This document shows positions 26,803 through 37,344 of a stretch of DNA of 37,347 nucleotides, in pieces. Every line of letters starts with the position of its first letter. Positions within the stretch are counted from its first letter, which is position 1. Below the pieces are notes generated by a model that had not been told where the DNA came from, did not search any database, and saw only the letters and a list, made by a program, of their open reading frames with translations. The stretch is from positions 1 to 37,347 of the forward strand of contig JAUPTV010000056.1 of the NCBI GenBank assembly GCA_030917925.1. The letters are read 5' to 3'. Source of the DNA: Pseudomonadota bacterium. Lineage in GTDB: Bacteria > Pseudomonadota > Gammaproteobacteria > Competibacterales > Competibacteraceae. A program made the translations under genes and the position numbers.

Positions 26803-28581
26803 TCAAAGCCCTGCCAATTGCCCTTGCATTTCCGCCGCATACTGATCGGCGTTGAGGCCCACGATCAGATGCAGGGTGCCCCCCGCTAACCGCATGACGC
26901 CGGCTACCCCCGCCGCTTGCAACGCTGATTCATTTACGGACGCCTCATCATCGACCACCAGCCGCAACCGGGTTTCCGCGCAGGCATCGACTCGCTGAAT
27001 GTTCATAGCCCCGCCCAACGCGGCAATGAAATCCCGCGCCTTGCCCGCCGCTTCTGGATCGCGCAGTTTGGCGATGAGACCGGCGGGCGCGGGCGCACTC
27101 ACCGGCGATGGTTCTTCTACGGCATCCGCTTCCGGCCCGGCCGTGCGCAGGTACTCTTCCATATCAGTTTTCAGATTTTCCGACCGGGTGCCGAAGATCG
27201 CTTGCAGGCTATTGCCGACCGTGAGTACGCCCGCCGCACCCAGCGCCTTGAGTTTGTCGCTGCTGGCCCGGTTCACATCGTTCAGTTCAACCCGCAACCG
27301 GGTAATGCAGGCGTCCAGACTAATGATGTTGCTACGTCCGCCGAAGGCCAGCACCAGTTGCCTGGCGAAGCCGTGCGCGATGTCAGTCGCCACTTCGCTG
27401 GAAACGACCGCTTCCTCGATGTCCCGGCCCGGCGTCCTGAGATCAAATCGGGTAATCACCACCCGGAACACCGTGTAGTACAACGCCGCCCACAACGGAC
27501 CGAGGATCAGCAACCACCCGGCGTGGGTCGATTGCGGGAACAGCAGGATGTAGTCAATCGTCCCGTGCGAGAAGGTCATGCCGTGCTTGATGCCCAGTTC
27601 GATGCAGATGAAGTAGGCCACGCCGGCCAGCAGCGCATGAATGACGTACAGCACCGGGGCCAGGAACATGAAGCTGAATTCAATCGGTTCGGTGATGCCG
27701 GTCAGCCAGGAGGTGAGCGCTGCTGAAATCATGATGCCGCCGACCTTGGCGCGATTTTCCGGGCGGGCGCAATGCCACATCGCAATCGCCGCCGCCGGCA
27801 GTCCCCACATTTTGAACAAGTAGCCGCCCGCCAGGTTGCCCGCAGTCGGATCGCCAGCGATGTAGCGCTGAATTTCCCCGGTGATCATCTTACCGGTGGT
27901 CGGGTCCGCATAGTTGCCGACTTCAAAGAAGAACGGCACATTCCAGATATGATGCAGGCCAAAGGGAAGCAACAGCCGTTCAATCACGCCATAGAGACTA
28001 AACGCCATGGCCGGATTGCCCTCCGCCGCCCAGTGGGAGAAGGTCTGGATGCCCTGGCCAATCGGCGGCCACACGAAACTGAGGAGGATGCCGATGGCGA
28101 TAGCGGCGAAGGCCGTGGCAATCGGCACGAAGCGCTTGCCGGCGAAAAAGCCCAGATAGGACGGCAATTCAATCCGGTAATAGCGGTTGAACAAACCCGC
28201 CGCCACGCCGCCGATCACAATGCCGCCAAACACGCCGGTATCGATGGCGTCAATGCCCATCAGACTTTTGCTCTCGACGCCCAGCGTTTTGGCCATGACG
28301 CCCAGAGTAGCGAGCAGTACGACATAGCCGACGACCGCCGCCAAGGCTGAAACACCGTCATTTTTGGTCAGCCCCAGCGCGACGCCAATGGCGAAAATAA
28401 TCGCCAGGCTACCGAAAATCGCCCCACCGGACTGCGCCATGACGCTGGACAGCGTTTCGGGCAGCCAGGTGAATTTCGCGCTGCCGACGCCGAGCAGGAT
28501 GCCAGCAACGGGGAGTACGGAAACCGGCAACATTAACGCTTTGCCGATTTTTTGCAGGAAGGAAAAGGCAGATTGCCACAT
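26803..28581 (-). CDS. nagE: PTS permease for N-acetylglucosamine, EIIC-EIIB-EIIB
   Basis: An inner-membrane permease that imports and phosphorylates GlcNAc. The first ~380 residues form the EIIC channel ([56 protein letters not shown]). Two EIIB modules follow: [10 protein letters not shown] with Cys425 and [11 protein letters not shown] with Cys534. There is no EIIA at the C terminus, unlike E. coli NagE; that domain is supplied by the next gene upstream (nagF), as in Pseudomonas. The gap to nagF is about 20 bp, so they form an operon. Glucose is a less likely substrate. Confidence 0.88.
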   Translation of the reverse strand: MWQSAFSFLQKIGKALMLPVSVLPVAGILLGVGSAKFTWLPETLSSVMAQSGGAIFGSLAIIFAIGVALGLTKNDGVSALAAVVGYVVLLATLGVMAKTLGVESKSLMGIDAIDTGVFGGIVIGGVAAGLFNRYYRIELPSYLGFFAGKRFVPIATAFAAIAIGILLSFVWPPIGQGIQTFSHWAAEGNPAMAFSLYGVIERLLLPFGLHHIWNVPFFFEVGNYADPTTGKMITGEIQRYIAGDPTAGNLAGGYLFKMWGLPAAAIAMWHCARPENRAKVGGIMISAALTSWLTGITEPIEFSFMFLAPVLYVIHALLAGVAYFICIELGIKHGMTFSHGTIDYILLFPQSTHAGWLLILGPLWAALYYTVFRVVITRFDLRTPGRDIEEAVVSSEVATDIAHGFARQLVLAFGGRSNIISLDACITRLRVELNDVNRASSDKLKALGAAGVLTVGNSLQAIFGTRSENLKTDMEEYLRTAGPEADAVEEPSPVSAPAPAGLIAKLRDPEAAGKARDFIAALGGAMNIQRVDACAETRLRLVVDDEASVNESALQAAGVAGVMRLAGGTLHLIVGLNADQYAAEMQGQLAGL

Positions 28582-28600
28582 GACAGAGTTCTCCAGACGC

Positions 28601-31168
28601 TCAGGCGTGGTCAGGATCGGGGCAGAGCGCCCGCACTTGAGCTGCCGTTTCCAGGGTCAGCGCCTGTTGCGCCAGCGCCTGACAGTCGCTGAACTGCAAC
28701 CGGCGAATTTGCGCTTTGATGCTGGGAATGATCGGCACACTGACGCTCAGCTCATCGACGCCCATGCCGATCAGCAGGGGCACGGCTTGCGGGTCGCCGG
28801 CGATGCCGCCACAGACGCCTACCCATTTTCCCTCGGTGTGGGCGGCCTGCACGGTCCAGGCGATCAGTTGCAGAACGCTGGGATTCAGTCCGTCTACTTT
28901 GGGGGCGAGTTTCGGATGCCCGCGATCCATGGCCAGTGTGTACTGGGTTAAATCATTGGTGCCGATGGAGAAGAAATCGGCTTCACGAGCGAATTGCGCG
29001 GCCATGACCGCCGCTGCGGGGATTTCCACCATGATGCCGGTTTCAATCGGTTGCGCGTTCAGGCGCTGTCGTTCCTCTTCGAGAATAGCCTTGGCGTCGC
29101 GCAGTTCCGACAGCAGACCGACCATCGGGAACATGACGCGAATTTTGCCGAACGCGGCGGCGCGCAAAATTGCCCGCAACTGGGTGCGCAGGATTTCCGG
29201 GCGATCCAGCCCCACCCGTAAACCCCGTTCGCCCAGAAAGGGATTGTCCTCTTTGGGAATTGGCAGATAGGCCAGTGGCTTGTCGCCGCCGACATCCAGG
29301 GTGCGGATGATCAGAGGCCGGTTCGGTCCCAGCGCTTCGGTAATCGCTTTGTAGGCCGCAAATTGCTCATCCTCATTCGGGGCGGTGCTGCGCTCCAGAA
29401 ACAGAAATTCCGAACGCAGCAGACCGACGCCTTCCCCGCCCAGGCCGGGAATTTGTTCAGCATCGGCCAGGCCGCCAATATTGCCCACCACTTCCACTAC
29501 ATGGTGATCGCGAGTAACAGCCGGTTTTTGTGCTTCCCCCAAATCGATATGCCGCCGCTCCGCGACCCGTTCCTGAGTCTGGCGAATGCGCTCGACCTCC
29601 TCTGTACTGGGATTCAGCCGCAGCGTCCCCTTACCGCCATCGAGAATAACGGGAGTTCCATTCGGCAATTCCAGCACGCCCGGTTCCATGCCCGCCGCCG
29701 CTGGAATGTCCAGCGAACGCGCCAGAATGGCGACATGCGAAGTCGCGCCGCCCAGCGTCGTACAGAAGCCGCGCACCTTATGGCGATCCAGGCTGGCGGT
29801 GTCGGATGGCGTCAGTTCTTCAGCGATAAGAATGGCGTTATTCGGCGGGTCTGGGCGTTCCGGTTGCACTCCGGTCAGCAGACTCAGCGCCCGCCGTCCC
29901 ACATCGCGCAGGTCATTGGCCCGCGCCGCCAGCAGCTCATTGCGCAATCCGGCCAGCCGGTCGGCGTGTGTGGTGAATGCCCGTTGCCAGGCGAAAGCCG
30001 CGCTCTTACCTTTGGCCAGGGCGGAATAGGCAATGTCCAGCAGATCGGGGTCATCCAACAATTCCTGATGGGCGGCGAAAATCGCGGCTTTATCCGCCGC
30101 ACCGCCGCCATGCAACCGCGCCTGCAACGCCTCCAGTTGCCGCCGCGCTTCATCGATGGCGTGATCCAGTCGCTCGCGTTCCTGTTGCGGAGAACCCTCG
30201 GCGTCTTCCACCACAGTAATTTCCGCATGGCGGACCTGGAACACCACACCCACCGCCAGTCCTGGTGAAGCGGCGACGCCGATCAACAGGTTGGGATCTT
30301 CGGAACGGGGTTGCGGGGCCGGGGCGGCGTTAGCGGGGGTGACAAAGCTGGCGGGAGCCGGAGCCGGAGCGCACCCTTGATCGCCCAAGCCTTCCCACAA
30401 CAGCGGGGTCAACGTCGCAATCGCCGCTTCCGCCTCTTCACCCTTGGCCAGCAGGGTAATCTTGTCGCCCTGATTGATTTCCAGCCCCATAATGGCGACG
30501 ACGCTTTTGGCATTGGCCTGCGCAGCGCCTTTCTGGATCTGAATATCGGCTTTGAATTTCTTGGCGAGGTTGGCCAGCACTGCCGCCGGACGGGCATGCA
30601 GGCCGGTGGGATTGGGGATGAGAATCGCTTCGGACGTCACGATTTTCGCGGACTCCACCACCACCCCGGTTTCAGCGCCAGCCAGCATCAATTCCAGCGC
30701 CACATCCCGACCCACGACAACGCTGCCGGTCGCGGGTTTAAATTCCGCCACCCGTTCGCTGTTGGTGATAACGATCTGCGTCAACAGGCTCTTGGCGTGG
30801 GTGGCGATGTAGTCGGCGTCGAACTCGATCAGCGCATCGCCCACCTTCACCGTATCACCGACCTTAACGTGAGGCGTAAACCCGGAACCCTTGAGATTGA
30901 CGGTATCCAGGCCGATATGCATCAGGATTTCAATGCCTTCCGGGGTTGCCACGGTCACGGCATGTCCTGCCGGATGCAACTGGACGATCCGGCCCGCACA
31001 AGGTGCGCGCAAGCATTGATCCAACGGGTCGATAGAAATCCCGTCGCCGACCATTTTCTGGGCGAACACCGGATCAGGAACCCGCTCCAGAGGGATCAGC
31101 GGGCCGGAGAGCGGTGCAATCAGGGCGAGCCTGGCTGTCGCAGGATCAGCAGGGGTAGGGGTATTCAT
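28601..31168 (-). CDS. nagF: Fused PTS phosphocarrier EIIA-HPr-EI
   Basis: One chain carries three steps of the phosphorelay from PEP. EIIA of the glucose/GlcNAc type covers residues about 20-165 with His69 and catalytic His84 ([11 protein letters not shown]), fifteen residues apart as in EIIA-Glc. HPr covers 180-265 with His191 in TGLHARPA. Enzyme I begins near 293 with phospho-His478 in [12 protein letters not shown], and the PEP site [15 protein letters not shown] and [12 protein letters not shown] with its catalytic Cys follow. The ATG at 31168 gives 855 aa and starts at the EIIA domain; 53 earlier in-frame codons are not domain-like. It lies directly before nagE and supplies its missing EIIA. 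Confidence 0.9.
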   Translation of the reverse strand: MNTPTPADPATARLALIAPLSGPLIPLERVPDPVFAQKMVGDGISIDPLDQCLRAPCAGRIVQLHPAGHAVTVATPEGIEILMHIGLDTVNLKGSGFTPHVKVGDTVKVGDALIEFDADYIATHAKSLLTQIVITNSERVAEFKPATGSVVVGRDVALELMLAGAETGVVVESAKIVTSEAILIPNPTGLHARPAAVLANLAKKFKADIQIQKGAAQANAKSVVAIMGLEINQGDKITLLAKGEEAEAAIATLTPLLWEGLGDQGCAPAPAPASFVTPANAAPAPQPRSEDPNLLIGVAASPGLAVGVVFQVRHAEITVVEDAEGSPQQERERLDHAIDEARRQLEALQARLHGGGAADKAAIFAAHQELLDDPDLLDIAYSALAKGKSAAFAWQRAFTTHADRLAGLRNELLAARANDLRDVGRRALSLLTGVQPERPDPPNNAILIAEELTPSDTASLDRHKVRGFCTTLGGATSHVAILARSLDIPAAAGMEPGVLELPNGTPVILDGGKGTLRLNPSTEEVERIRQTQERVAERRHIDLGEAQKPAVTRDHHVVEVVGNIGGLADAEQIPGLGGEGVGLLRSEFLFLERSTAPNEDEQFAAYKAITEALGPNRPLIIRTLDVGGDKPLAYLPIPKEDNPFLGERGLRVGLDRPEILRTQLRAILRAAAFGKIRVMFPMVGLLSELRDAKAILEEERQRLNAQPIETGIMVEIPAAAVMAAQFAREADFFSIGTNDLTQYTLAMDRGHPKLAPKVDGLNPSVLQLIAWTVQAAHTEGKWVGVCGGIAGDPQAVPLLIGMGVDELSVSVPIIPSIKAQIRRLQFSDCQALAQQALTLETAAQVRALCPDPDHA

Positions 31169-31327
31169 TGAGAGTTGCTCGGCATTTGGGGGGACAGGAA
31201 TGTTGTTTTTTTTTAGTCCATTTGCCTGCTGGCGCGACGCAGGCGCGGGGTTGTCCGACGAGGGGCGACCGCGTCCACTAAACTTTAGCAGACGGGGAAC
31301 CCATGCCGCATCGCAGTCCACCGTCAA

Positions 31328-32695
31328 TCAGCGATCAGCGATCAGCGTTTGCAACTCCCGGGTGCGGCGTATCAGCAATTCGGCGTCGCCGCGTGTTTCC
31401 ACGTTCAACCGCAATAACGGTTCGGTGTTGGACGAACGCAGATTGAACCGCCAGTCGGCAAATTCCAGACTCAGGCCATCGGTCTCATCCACCATGGGTT
31501 GCTGATCCGCCCAGGCGGCGCGAATCTCTGCAACTTTGGCCGACGCATTGGCGACCCGGAAATTGATTTCACCGCTGCACGGAAACGCCTGCATTCGCGC
31601 ATTCACCAGTGCGGATAACGGTTGGCCCCACTGGCTCAACAGTTCCGCAATCAACAGCCAGGGAATCATCCCGCTGTCGCAATAGGCAAATTCGCGGAAG
31701 TAGTGATGGGCGCTCATTTCCCCGCCATACAGCGCATTTTCCTGCCGCATCCGCTCCTTGATGAAGGCGTGGCCGGTTTTGCTCTGCACAGGAATGCCGC
31801 CCGCAGCACGCACTTGCTCCATGGTATTCCACGTCAACCGGGGGTCATGGATGATCTTCGCGCCGGGGTGTTGCGCCAGCAGTGTTTCCGCCAGCAGGCC
31901 GACCAGGTAATAACCTTCAATGAACCGCCCGGTCTCGTCGAAGAAAAAGCAGCGATCAAAATCGCCGTCCCAGGCCACTCCCAGATCCGCTCCCTGCTCG
32001 CGCACCGCCTGCGCCGTCGCGTCCCGACATTCCGGCAGCAGGGGATTGGGAATACCATGGGGGAAGGTTCCATCCGGTTCATGGTGAATTTTGCTGAACT
32101 GGAAGGGCAGACCCGGTTCCAGCCCATCAATGATCGTTCCCGCCCCACCGTTGCCCGCATTGACCACAATTTTCAGCGGTTTTAGCGCGCCAGGGTCGAT
32201 GTAGCCGAGCAGATGCCGCAGATAGTCACCCTTATCCGGCCAATGGCTCAGCGCACCTCGCGCACTTCGCGATTTGACCGGCGGGAAATCACCGGCAGCG
32301 GCCAGATCACGGATGGCAAACAGGCCGCTGTCGCCACTGATCGGCTTGGCCTGTTCGCGGACCAGTTTCATCCCGTTGTAATCCATCGGATTGTGGCTGG
32401 CGGTGACCATAATGCCGCCATCGAGTCGGTGCGCAAACGTGGCGAAATAAATTTCCTCGGTGCCGCATAACCCGATATCCAGCACGTCGGTCCCGCCCTC
32501 CAGCAGACCCTTCGTCAGCGCTGCGCTCAATCCGGGACTGCTCAGGCGCACATCGTGACCGACCGCGACCCGGCGAGGCCGCAGCAACGCCGCATAGGCC
32601 CGGCCAATGCGATACGCCAAATCTTCGTTGAGTTCATCGGGAAGGCGCCCGCGAATATCGTAGGCCTTAAAACTGTTCAGTTCGGAACTCAGCAT
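31328..32695 (-). CDS. manB: Phosphomannomutase
   Basis: Converts mannose-6-phosphate to mannose-1-phosphate for GDP-mannose. The 455-residue protein follows E. coli CpsG closely along its length: phosphoserine loop [13 protein letters not shown] with Ser100, metal site DGDFDR, sugar loop [10 protein letters not shown] and phosphate site RSSNTEP. Its start overlaps the manC stop by 7 bp. It may have phosphoglucomutase activity too, as in AlgC. Confidence 0.95.
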   Translation of the reverse strand: MLSSELNSFKAYDIRGRLPDELNEDLAYRIGRAYAALLRPRRVAVGHDVRLSSPGLSAALTKGLLEGGTDVLDIGLCGTEEIYFATFAHRLDGGIMVTASHNPMDYNGMKLVREQAKPISGDSGLFAIRDLAAAGDFPPVKSRSARGALSHWPDKGDYLRHLLGYIDPGALKPLKIVVNAGNGGAGTIIDGLEPGLPFQFSKIHHEPDGTFPHGIPNPLLPECRDATAQAVREQGADLGVAWDGDFDRCFFFDETGRFIEGYYLVGLLAETLLAQHPGAKIIHDPRLTWNTMEQVRAAGGIPVQSKTGHAFIKERMRQENALYGGEMSAHHYFREFAYCDSGMIPWLLIAELLSQWGQPLSALVNARMQAFPCSGEINFRVANASAKVAEIRAAWADQQPMVDETDGLSLEFADWRFNLRSSNTEPLLRLNVETRGDAELLIRRTRELQTLIADR

Positions 32696-34122
32696 TTTTC
32701 CCCCTCGCTTTCTTCCCGCCCATAGGCATCGTCATAGCGCACAATGTCGTCTTCACCCAGATAGCTGCCGGACTGCACTTCGACAATTTCCAGTGGAATC
32801 TTGCCCGGATTTTCCAATCGGTGACGGACCCCGACGGAAATATAGGTGGACTGATTCTCAGTCAGCAGAAACACTTCTTCGCCCCGGGTCACGCGCGCGG
32901 TGCCATGCACAACGACCCAATGTTCCGCCCGGTGGTGGTGCATTTGCGAAGACAGGCTGGCGCCGGGATTGACCGTGATGCGCTTGACCTGGAATCGTTG
33001 GTCGAAATCAATGGAATCATAGCAACCCCAGGGCCGGTAGACCTTGCGGTGCAAGCGCCCTTCGGAACGTTGGCGAGTTTTGAGTTGATCGACCACTGCT
33101 TTAACGTCCTGCACCCGCTCCTTGCTGGCCACCAGCACCGCGTCGGAAGTTTCGACCACTACCAAATGCTCAACGCCTACCGTGGCGACCAGTCGCGAAC
33201 CGGCGTCAATGTAGGAATCGCGGGTATCAATACTGATGACATCGCCACGTTCGATATTGCCCTCCTGATCCCGTTCGCCCGCTTCCCACAGCGCCGACCA
33301 GGAGCCGACATCGTTCCAGCCCACTGCCAGCGGCATGACCACCGCGTGATCGGTTTTCTCCATCACGGCGTAGTCGATGGAATCTTTCGGGCAGGCAGCG
33401 AATGCCTCGCGGTCCAGCCACAGAAAATCCCGTTCGGGCCGACCAAGAGTCAATGCCTGTTGACAGGCTATCAGCATGGCCGGGGCAAACCGTTCCAGTT
33501 CCGCCAGGAAGGCTGAGGCGCGGAACATGAACATGCCGCTGTTCCAGTAGTAATCGCCGGATTCCAGATAATGTTGCGCCGTAGCCGAATCCGGCTTTTC
33601 CACGAAGCGGTCGACCGCGTAAACCTGAGCGTCATTGATAGAAGACCCCGCTTTGATATAACCGTAGCCGGTTTCCGGAGCGCTGGGCACAATACCGAAG
33701 GTGATCAGGCGTCCGGCTTCCGCGTGCGGCGCAACCTGGAGAATGGCGGCGCGGAAACCGGCGACGTCAGTGATGACATGATCGGCAGGCAGGATCAGCA
33801 GGAGCGGATCAGCGCCGGCGCTCTGGGCCTGTAAGGCTGCAACCGCCACTGCCGGGGCGGTATTGCGACCCACTGGCTCCAGCATAACGGCAGCCGGGTG
33901 GATACCGACCGACCGCAGTTGTTCCGCCACCATGAAGCGGTGATCCTCATTGCAAACAATCATGGGCGCGGCCATGTCGTGCAGGCCGGCAACCCGCAAC
34001 GCGGTGTTTTGCAGCATGGTGTTACGGTCCACCAGCGGCAGGAACTGTTTGGGATAGGTCTCGCGGGACAGCGGCCATAACCGTGTACCGCTGCCGCCGG
34101 AAAGAATGACGGGAATGATCAT
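32689..34122 (-). CDS. manC: Mannose-1-phosphate guanylyltransferase / mannose-6-phosphate isomerase
   Basis: A 477-residue bifunctional type II enzyme. The N-terminal nucleotidyltransferase has [20 protein letters not shown] and the FVEKPD lysine segment. The C-terminal cupin is the isomerase domain: [15 protein letters not shown] with metal-binding His residues, then [24 protein letters not shown]. Together with manB it turns fructose-6-phosphate into GDP-mannose, used for exopolysaccharide or O-antigen sugars. No glycan gene cluster is visible nearby, so the final product is unknown. Confidence 0.95.
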   Translation of the reverse strand: MIIPVILSGGSGTRLWPLSRETYPKQFLPLVDRNTMLQNTALRVAGLHDMAAPMIVCNEDHRFMVAEQLRSVGIHPAAVMLEPVGRNTAPAVAVAALQAQSAGADPLLLILPADHVITDVAGFRAAILQVAPHAEAGRLITFGIVPSAPETGYGYIKAGSSINDAQVYAVDRFVEKPDSATAQHYLESGDYYWNSGMFMFRASAFLAELERFAPAMLIACQQALTLGRPERDFLWLDREAFAACPKDSIDYAVMEKTDHAVVMPLAVGWNDVGSWSALWEAGERDQEGNIERGDVISIDTRDSYIDAGSRLVATVGVEHLVVVETSDAVLVASKERVQDVKAVVDQLKTRQRSEGRLHRKVYRPWGCYDSIDFDQRFQVKRITVNPGASLSSQMHHHRAEHWVVVHGTARVTRGEEVFLLTENQSTYISVGVRHRLENPGKIPLEIVEVQSGSYLGEDDIVRYDDAYGREESEGEKC

Positions 34123-34296
34123 CAGCGTTTGCCTCGGCCCGTCGCGTAGCAGGTGAAACCTGGTTCGCGCAGGTTATTAGAATCGTGATTGTTTTTTGTT
34201 GGAAGTATAGAAGCCAAAACAGCGAACATGAAAAACTCCGGGCATTTTCTTCGCTGCTACTGGATAAATCCGTTTTCTAGCAATGCCGGAGGATAT

Positions 34297-35391
34297 ATGC
34301 AACCGGTTCATCCTGAAACCACGCTGTCCGAACTCGCTGCGAGCATCAAAACCTGGGGGCGGGAATTGGGTTTCCAGCAGGTCGGGATTGCCGACATTGA
34401 TCTCAGCGGACCCGAAGCCCGGTTGCTGGACTGGCTGGCGGCCGGGTTTCATGGCGACATGGATTATATGGCCCGGCATGGCGTCAAGCGCAGTCGCCCG
34501 GCGGAACTGGTTCCCGGCACGGTGCGGGTGATTGCGGCGAGGATGGATTACCTGCCGCCCGCCGCCGCCGATCCCTGGGCGGTGCTGAATCAGCGTGATT
34601 TGGGCTATGTGTCGCGTTATGCGCTGGGCCGGGATTATCACAAGGTGTTGCGGAACCGGCTACAACGGTTGGCGGATCGCATCACCGCCGCGATTGGCCC
34701 GTTGGGCTATCGGGTGTTCGTCGATAGCGCCCCCGTGCTGGAAAAGGCGCTGGCGGAAAAGGCGGGGCTGGGCTGGATCGGCAAGCACAGTAATTTGCTG
34801 GATCGTCGCGCCGGGTCCTGGTTCTTTCTCGGGGAAATTTATGCGGATCTGCCCTTGCCGGTCGATCAGCCGACGCCCGGACATTGTGGGCGCTGTACGG
34901 CCTGTCTGGACATCTGCCCAACCCAGGCGATTGTCGCTCCTTATCAAGTGGATGCCCGTCGCTGTATTTCCTACCACACCATTGAATTGCATGGGCCGAT
35001 TCCGTTGGAATTTCGCCGCGCCATGGGTAATCGGATTTACGGTTGCGATGATTGCCAGTTAGTCTGTCCGTGGAACCGGTTTGCCCGACCGGCGATGGAG
35101 CCGGATTTCCGCGTCCGGCATGGGCTGGATGCGCCTGATCTGGTTGAATTGTTCGGTTGGGATGAGGCGGAGTTTTTGCGCCGTACCGAGGGCAGCGCGA
35201 TTCGCCGTATCGGTCATGAGCGCTGGTTGCGCAATATCGCGGTGGCGCTAGGGAATGCGCCTTATTCGCCGGAGATAGTGAGGGCTTTGCAGGCGCGGTT
35301 GACGCAGGTATCGGAACTGGTGGGCGAACATATCGTCTGGGCGCTGGCGGAGCAGGGTGTTATGCCTCATCGCCAATCTGATAGTCCTTGA
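34297..35391 (+). CDS. queG: Epoxyqueuosine reductase
   Basis: Reduces epoxyqueuosine to queuosine in the tRNA wobble position, using cobalamin and two [4Fe-4S] clusters. The cluster motifs are CGRCTACLDICP and CDDCQLVCP; KAGLGWIGKHSNLL and the HEAT-like C-terminal segment IGHERWLRNIAVALGN are also family marks. The ATG at 34297 has GGAGG five bases before it, giving 364 aa; a longer in-frame start upstream has no such site. It is the only gene of the right core on the plus strand and diverges from manC. Confidence 0.95.
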   Translation: MQPVHPETTLSELAASIKTWGRELGFQQVGIADIDLSGPEARLLDWLAAGFHGDMDYMARHGVKRSRPAELVPGTVRVIAARMDYLPPAAADPWAVLNQRDLGYVSRYALGRDYHKVLRNRLQRLADRITAAIGPLGYRVFVDSAPVLEKALAEKAGLGWIGKHSNLLDRRAGSWFFLGEIYADLPLPVDQPTPGHCGRCTACLDICPTQAIVAPYQVDARRCISYHTIELHGPIPLEFRRAMGNRIYGCDDCQLVCPWNRFARPAMEPDFRVRHGLDAPDLVELFGWDEAEFLRRTEGSAIRRIGHERWLRNIAVALGNAPYSPEIVRALQARLTQVSELVGEHIVWALAEQGVMPHRQSDSP

Positions 35392-35394
35392 TCC

Positions 35395-35421
35395 GCAGGA
35401 CTTTTGTTGACCTGCCTTTTT
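35395..35421 (+). terminator. Intrinsic terminator after queG
   Basis: GCAGG (35395-35399) pairs with CCTGC (35411-35415), followed by CTTTTT. It starts right after the queG stop codon. The stem is short, five pairs. Confidence 0.5.
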
Positions 35422-35437
35422 CCGTCGCCAGGACAAC

Positions 35438-35776
35438 TTATTGATAAATTTCCTGTAATTTGACGCATAAATGTCTTGCTGCTTGCAGGCGCAACGCCTC
35501 ATCAATTTTTGCAACGGTTTTAACGATCAAGGATTGATTCAGCGAAACGATCTTGTCCGTTCTAATCCAACTGGCTTTAGGTAACGTCCCGGATTCGATC
35601 AGGTTCGGCAAAATAGCAATGCTGGCCGCATGGCCACTTTGGGATGTAACCGCCATAGCAATGAAATCGCCGTAAGCGTCTGGCGGAGTCATCAGCAATA
35701 CTGGACGCCGCTTTGTTCCGGTTAAGTCTGAGAATGGGAAGGGAACGACAACCAGACTTCCAGCCTCAAACATCAT
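35438..35776 (-). CDS. MazF/PemK-family toxin
   Basis: A 112-residue protein with the family core GSLVVVPFPFSDLTGTKRRPVLLM, where the Arg-Arg-Pro is the usual conserved site, and later MAVTSQ and KASWIRTDKIVSLNQSLI. Members are mRNA interferases that cut host transcripts when freed from an antitoxin. The first two codons are both ATG; either may start. It overlaps the stop of the upstream helix-turn-helix gene by 8-11 bp, the normal antitoxin-toxin order. Confidence 0.82.
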   Translation of the reverse strand: MMFEAGSLVVVPFPFSDLTGTKRRPVLLMTPPDAYGDFIAMAVTSQSGHAASIAILPNLIESGTLPKASWIRTDKIVSLNQSLIVKTVAKIDEALRLQAARHLCVKLQEIYQ

Positions 35777-36038
35777 TCCATATCTCGTCAGTTTCGTTGT
35801 CCCAAACCGACTTTAGCGCAGATTCTTGCGCCTTCATCAAGTCTTCCCATTGTGCGCGTTGAGCATGGCTTAGACGACCTTGCGTCGCCATGTAGGCGTT
35901 TAAATCGTTTTCAGTAATTCGCCACGAACGGCCTAAGCGAAATCCGCCAAGCCGACCTTGCTGCAACAATTTCCGCACCAAGTTTGGATGCGCCCGCAAA
36001 GATTTTGCTGCATCTTGTACCGTGAAAACCGATTGCAT
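35766..36038 (-). CDS. Helix-turn-helix (excisionase-type) antitoxin-like protein
   Basis: The 90-residue product begins with an HTH_17-like fold: SVFTVQDAAKSLRAHPNLVRKLLQQGRLGGFRLGRSWRITENDLNAYM. That pattern is common in excisionases and some antitoxins. The tail (AQWEDLMKAQESALKSVWDNETDEIWNDV) is acidic and could bind the toxin. The ATG at 36038 has GGAGG five bases upstream; a GTG two codons earlier is less likely. By position it is the antitoxin and probable repressor of the pair. Confidence 0.75.
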   Translation of the reverse strand: MQSVFTVQDAAKSLRAHPNLVRKLLQQGRLGGFRLGRSWRITENDLNAYMATQGRLSHAQRAQWEDLMKAQESALKSVWDNETDEIWNDV

Positions 36039-36115
36039 AACCACCTCCAGAAAGGAGAACCAGAAAATCAGGGAGCCTGCTCCGATGCGCCTGTTCTTCT
36101 CAGCAAGTCAATAAT

Positions 36116-36460
36116 TTATTTTAAATATTTAATTTCTTTGTCTTTATGTTGCAGCAGGATTTGGTGCTTTTGCAGTTCCACGGTTAAGCTCTCCGGTGAG
36201 GCATTCAGTGTTTGCAGATTCGTGATTGTGTTGTTATCCCCGCAATAATACAGAATGCTTTTCTCGCCAAAATTCATTAACTCGTTGATGCTAGTCCAAA
36301 AAGCATCGGCAATCTGTTCCAGGCGGGAAATCTGAACATCCGTAATCCCCCGCTCGATGTTGGCATAGCCATTGGGCGACATCTCCAGTTTCTCAGCCAT
36401 CTGCTCCTGAGACCATCCCTTGAGTTGGCGCATGAAGCGAATCTTGTCGCTGACATTCAT
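36116..36460 (-). CDS. Xre-family regulator
   Basis: Residues about 3-65 form a Cro/C1 helix-turn-helix: KIRFMRQLKGWSQEQMAEKLEMSPNGYANIERGITDVQISRLEQIADAF. After it comes ILYYCGDNNTITN and a short helical tail (LQKHQILLQHKDKEIKYLK) that could dimerise. The ATG at 36460 has AAAGG about eight bases upstream; a GTG three codons earlier overlaps that site. It diverges from the RiPP-like genes, with a near-perfect palindrome just upstream of its own start, so it probably controls itself and perhaps that locus. Confidence 0.82.
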   Translation of the reverse strand: MNVSDKIRFMRQLKGWSQEQMAEKLEMSPNGYANIERGITDVQISRLEQIADAFWTSINELMNFGEKSILYYCGDNNTITNLQTLNASPESLTVELQKHQILLQHKDKEIKYLK

Positions 36461-36484
36461 TTTGGACACCTTTTACTGTAGATA

Positions 36485-36503
36485 CACATAGTCTGACTGT
36501 GTG
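36485..36503. promoter_or_regulatory. Operator-like palindrome upstream of the Xre gene
   Basis: CACATAGTCTGACTGTGTG is symmetric at eight of nine base pairs around a central T. It lies 25 bp upstream of the Xre start and faces the divergent peptide gene. It suits a repressor dimer. Further inverted repeats follow at 36522-36537 (TTAGC-N6-GCTAA) and 36539-36551 (GACAA-GTG-TTGTC). Confidence 0.5.
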
Positions 36504-36625
36504 GCGATCATAGGGTTGAGTTTAGCATAATCGCTAATGACAAGTGTTGTCCGCTAAGATAGAACGGGTGGTGCTATCTAGCACAATGTGGAATCTACCA
36601 TCCATAATTATCCAAGGAGCCAACT

Positions 36626-36748
36626 ATGAGTTACCAAAAACCAACGATTATTGCGATCAACAAGCCTACCGGCAGCTATGCTGCTGGATGTCCTGCTAAG
36701 AATAATGGTGGCGATTTTGACTGTAATCGATGTGATCGCGCCAAGTAG
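36626..36748 (+). CDS. Probable RiPP precursor peptide with three Cys
   Basis: A 40-codon gene with AAGGAG six bases before the ATG. The N-terminal half (SYQKPTIIAINKPTGSY) looks like a leader; the rest (AAGCPAKNNGG, then CNRC) is small, Gly/Asn-rich and has Cys22, Cys33 and Cys36. It lies just before a PqqD-like recognition protein. This arrangement is typical of peptides modified by radical SAM or related enzymes. The mature product class (thioether, ranthipeptide-like or other) cannot be told from the sequence, and no transporter or protease is in view. Confidence 0.7.
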   Translation: MSYQKPTIIAINKPTGSYAAGCPAKNNGGDFDCNRCDRAK

Positions 36749-36759
36749 AATTTAAAGAC

Positions 36760-36788
36760 AAGGCTTCGTGATTTTAACACGAAGCCTT
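36760..36788 (+). terminator. Hairpin between the peptide gene and the PqqD-like gene
   Basis: AAGGCTTCGTG and CACGAAGCCTT form a perfect 11-bp stem with a 7-base loop, 11 bp after the peptide stop codon. The following stretch is T-rich but broken (ATATTGGGATTTATTTTTAG). It could stop part of the transcripts or protect the 3' end of a peptide message, giving more precursor than enzyme. Confidence 0.6.
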
Positions 36789-36820
36789 ATATTGGGATTT
36801 ATTTTTAGGGTAATATCACT

Positions 36821-37333
36821 ATGCTTTATAGGCTTTGTAAAGATACATTTATACGTAATATTAAAGGGTATGGTTATATTTCTTCTCAACTAACTCGCCA
36901 TGACCGAGTTTACGATCAAGCTGGAGCTTATTTTCTAAGGGCAATTGATCGTACTCCGCGCCATTTTGAAGAAATTTTAGATCGGGCCGCCGCTTTTTTC
37001 ATTGATGCTCCAGTCAGTGAACTCAGCACTGATTTGCTATCTTTTCTGCATGATCTTGAAGAGAATCAGTATATAGTATCTGGCGAAGACGAAATACAAC
37101 TTTCATATCGAGAGCCACGATTTTCCTATGCAATGGAAAATCCTAAAACGGCTGTGCATAATTTTCGTCAATCGACTGATATTCAACGTTACGCGGATAC
37201 TGCTGATTTCTTTTATGGACTTTTTCGTGGTTCTTCGAGGGTTCTTGTGGAGTCGAACGCAGGGATGTATCATTTAAGTGCATTGAATTCTCTTTGGCGA
37301 ATTTATAGAATTGAAGATAAAGCAATAAAGTGA
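36821..37333 (+). CDS. PqqD-like RiPP recognition protein
   Basis: Residues about 6-100 have the PqqD/RRE pattern: beta strands (DTFIRNIKGYGYISSQLTRH, DRVYDQAGAYFLRAI) followed by helices (PRHFEEILDRAAAFF, DAPVSELSTDLLSFLHDLEENQYIVSG). Such domains bind precursor leaders and hand them to a modifying enzyme. The last ~70 residues (from about ENPKTAVHNF) I do not recognise; they are Tyr/Phe-rich and may be a docking tail. The stop codon at 37331 is followed by GAGG and an ATG, so a further gene is tightly coupled. A different small-domain regulator is possible but less likely given the peptide gene beside it. Confidence 0.65.
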   Translation: MLYRLCKDTFIRNIKGYGYISSQLTRHDRVYDQAGAYFLRAIDRTPRHFEEILDRAAAFFIDAPVSELSTDLLSFLHDLEENQYIVSGEDEIQLSYREPRFSYAMENPKTAVHNFRQSTDIQRYADTADFFYGLFRGSSRVLVESNAGMYHLSALNSLWRIYRIEDKAIK

Positions 37334-37344
37334 GGTCAATTCTG

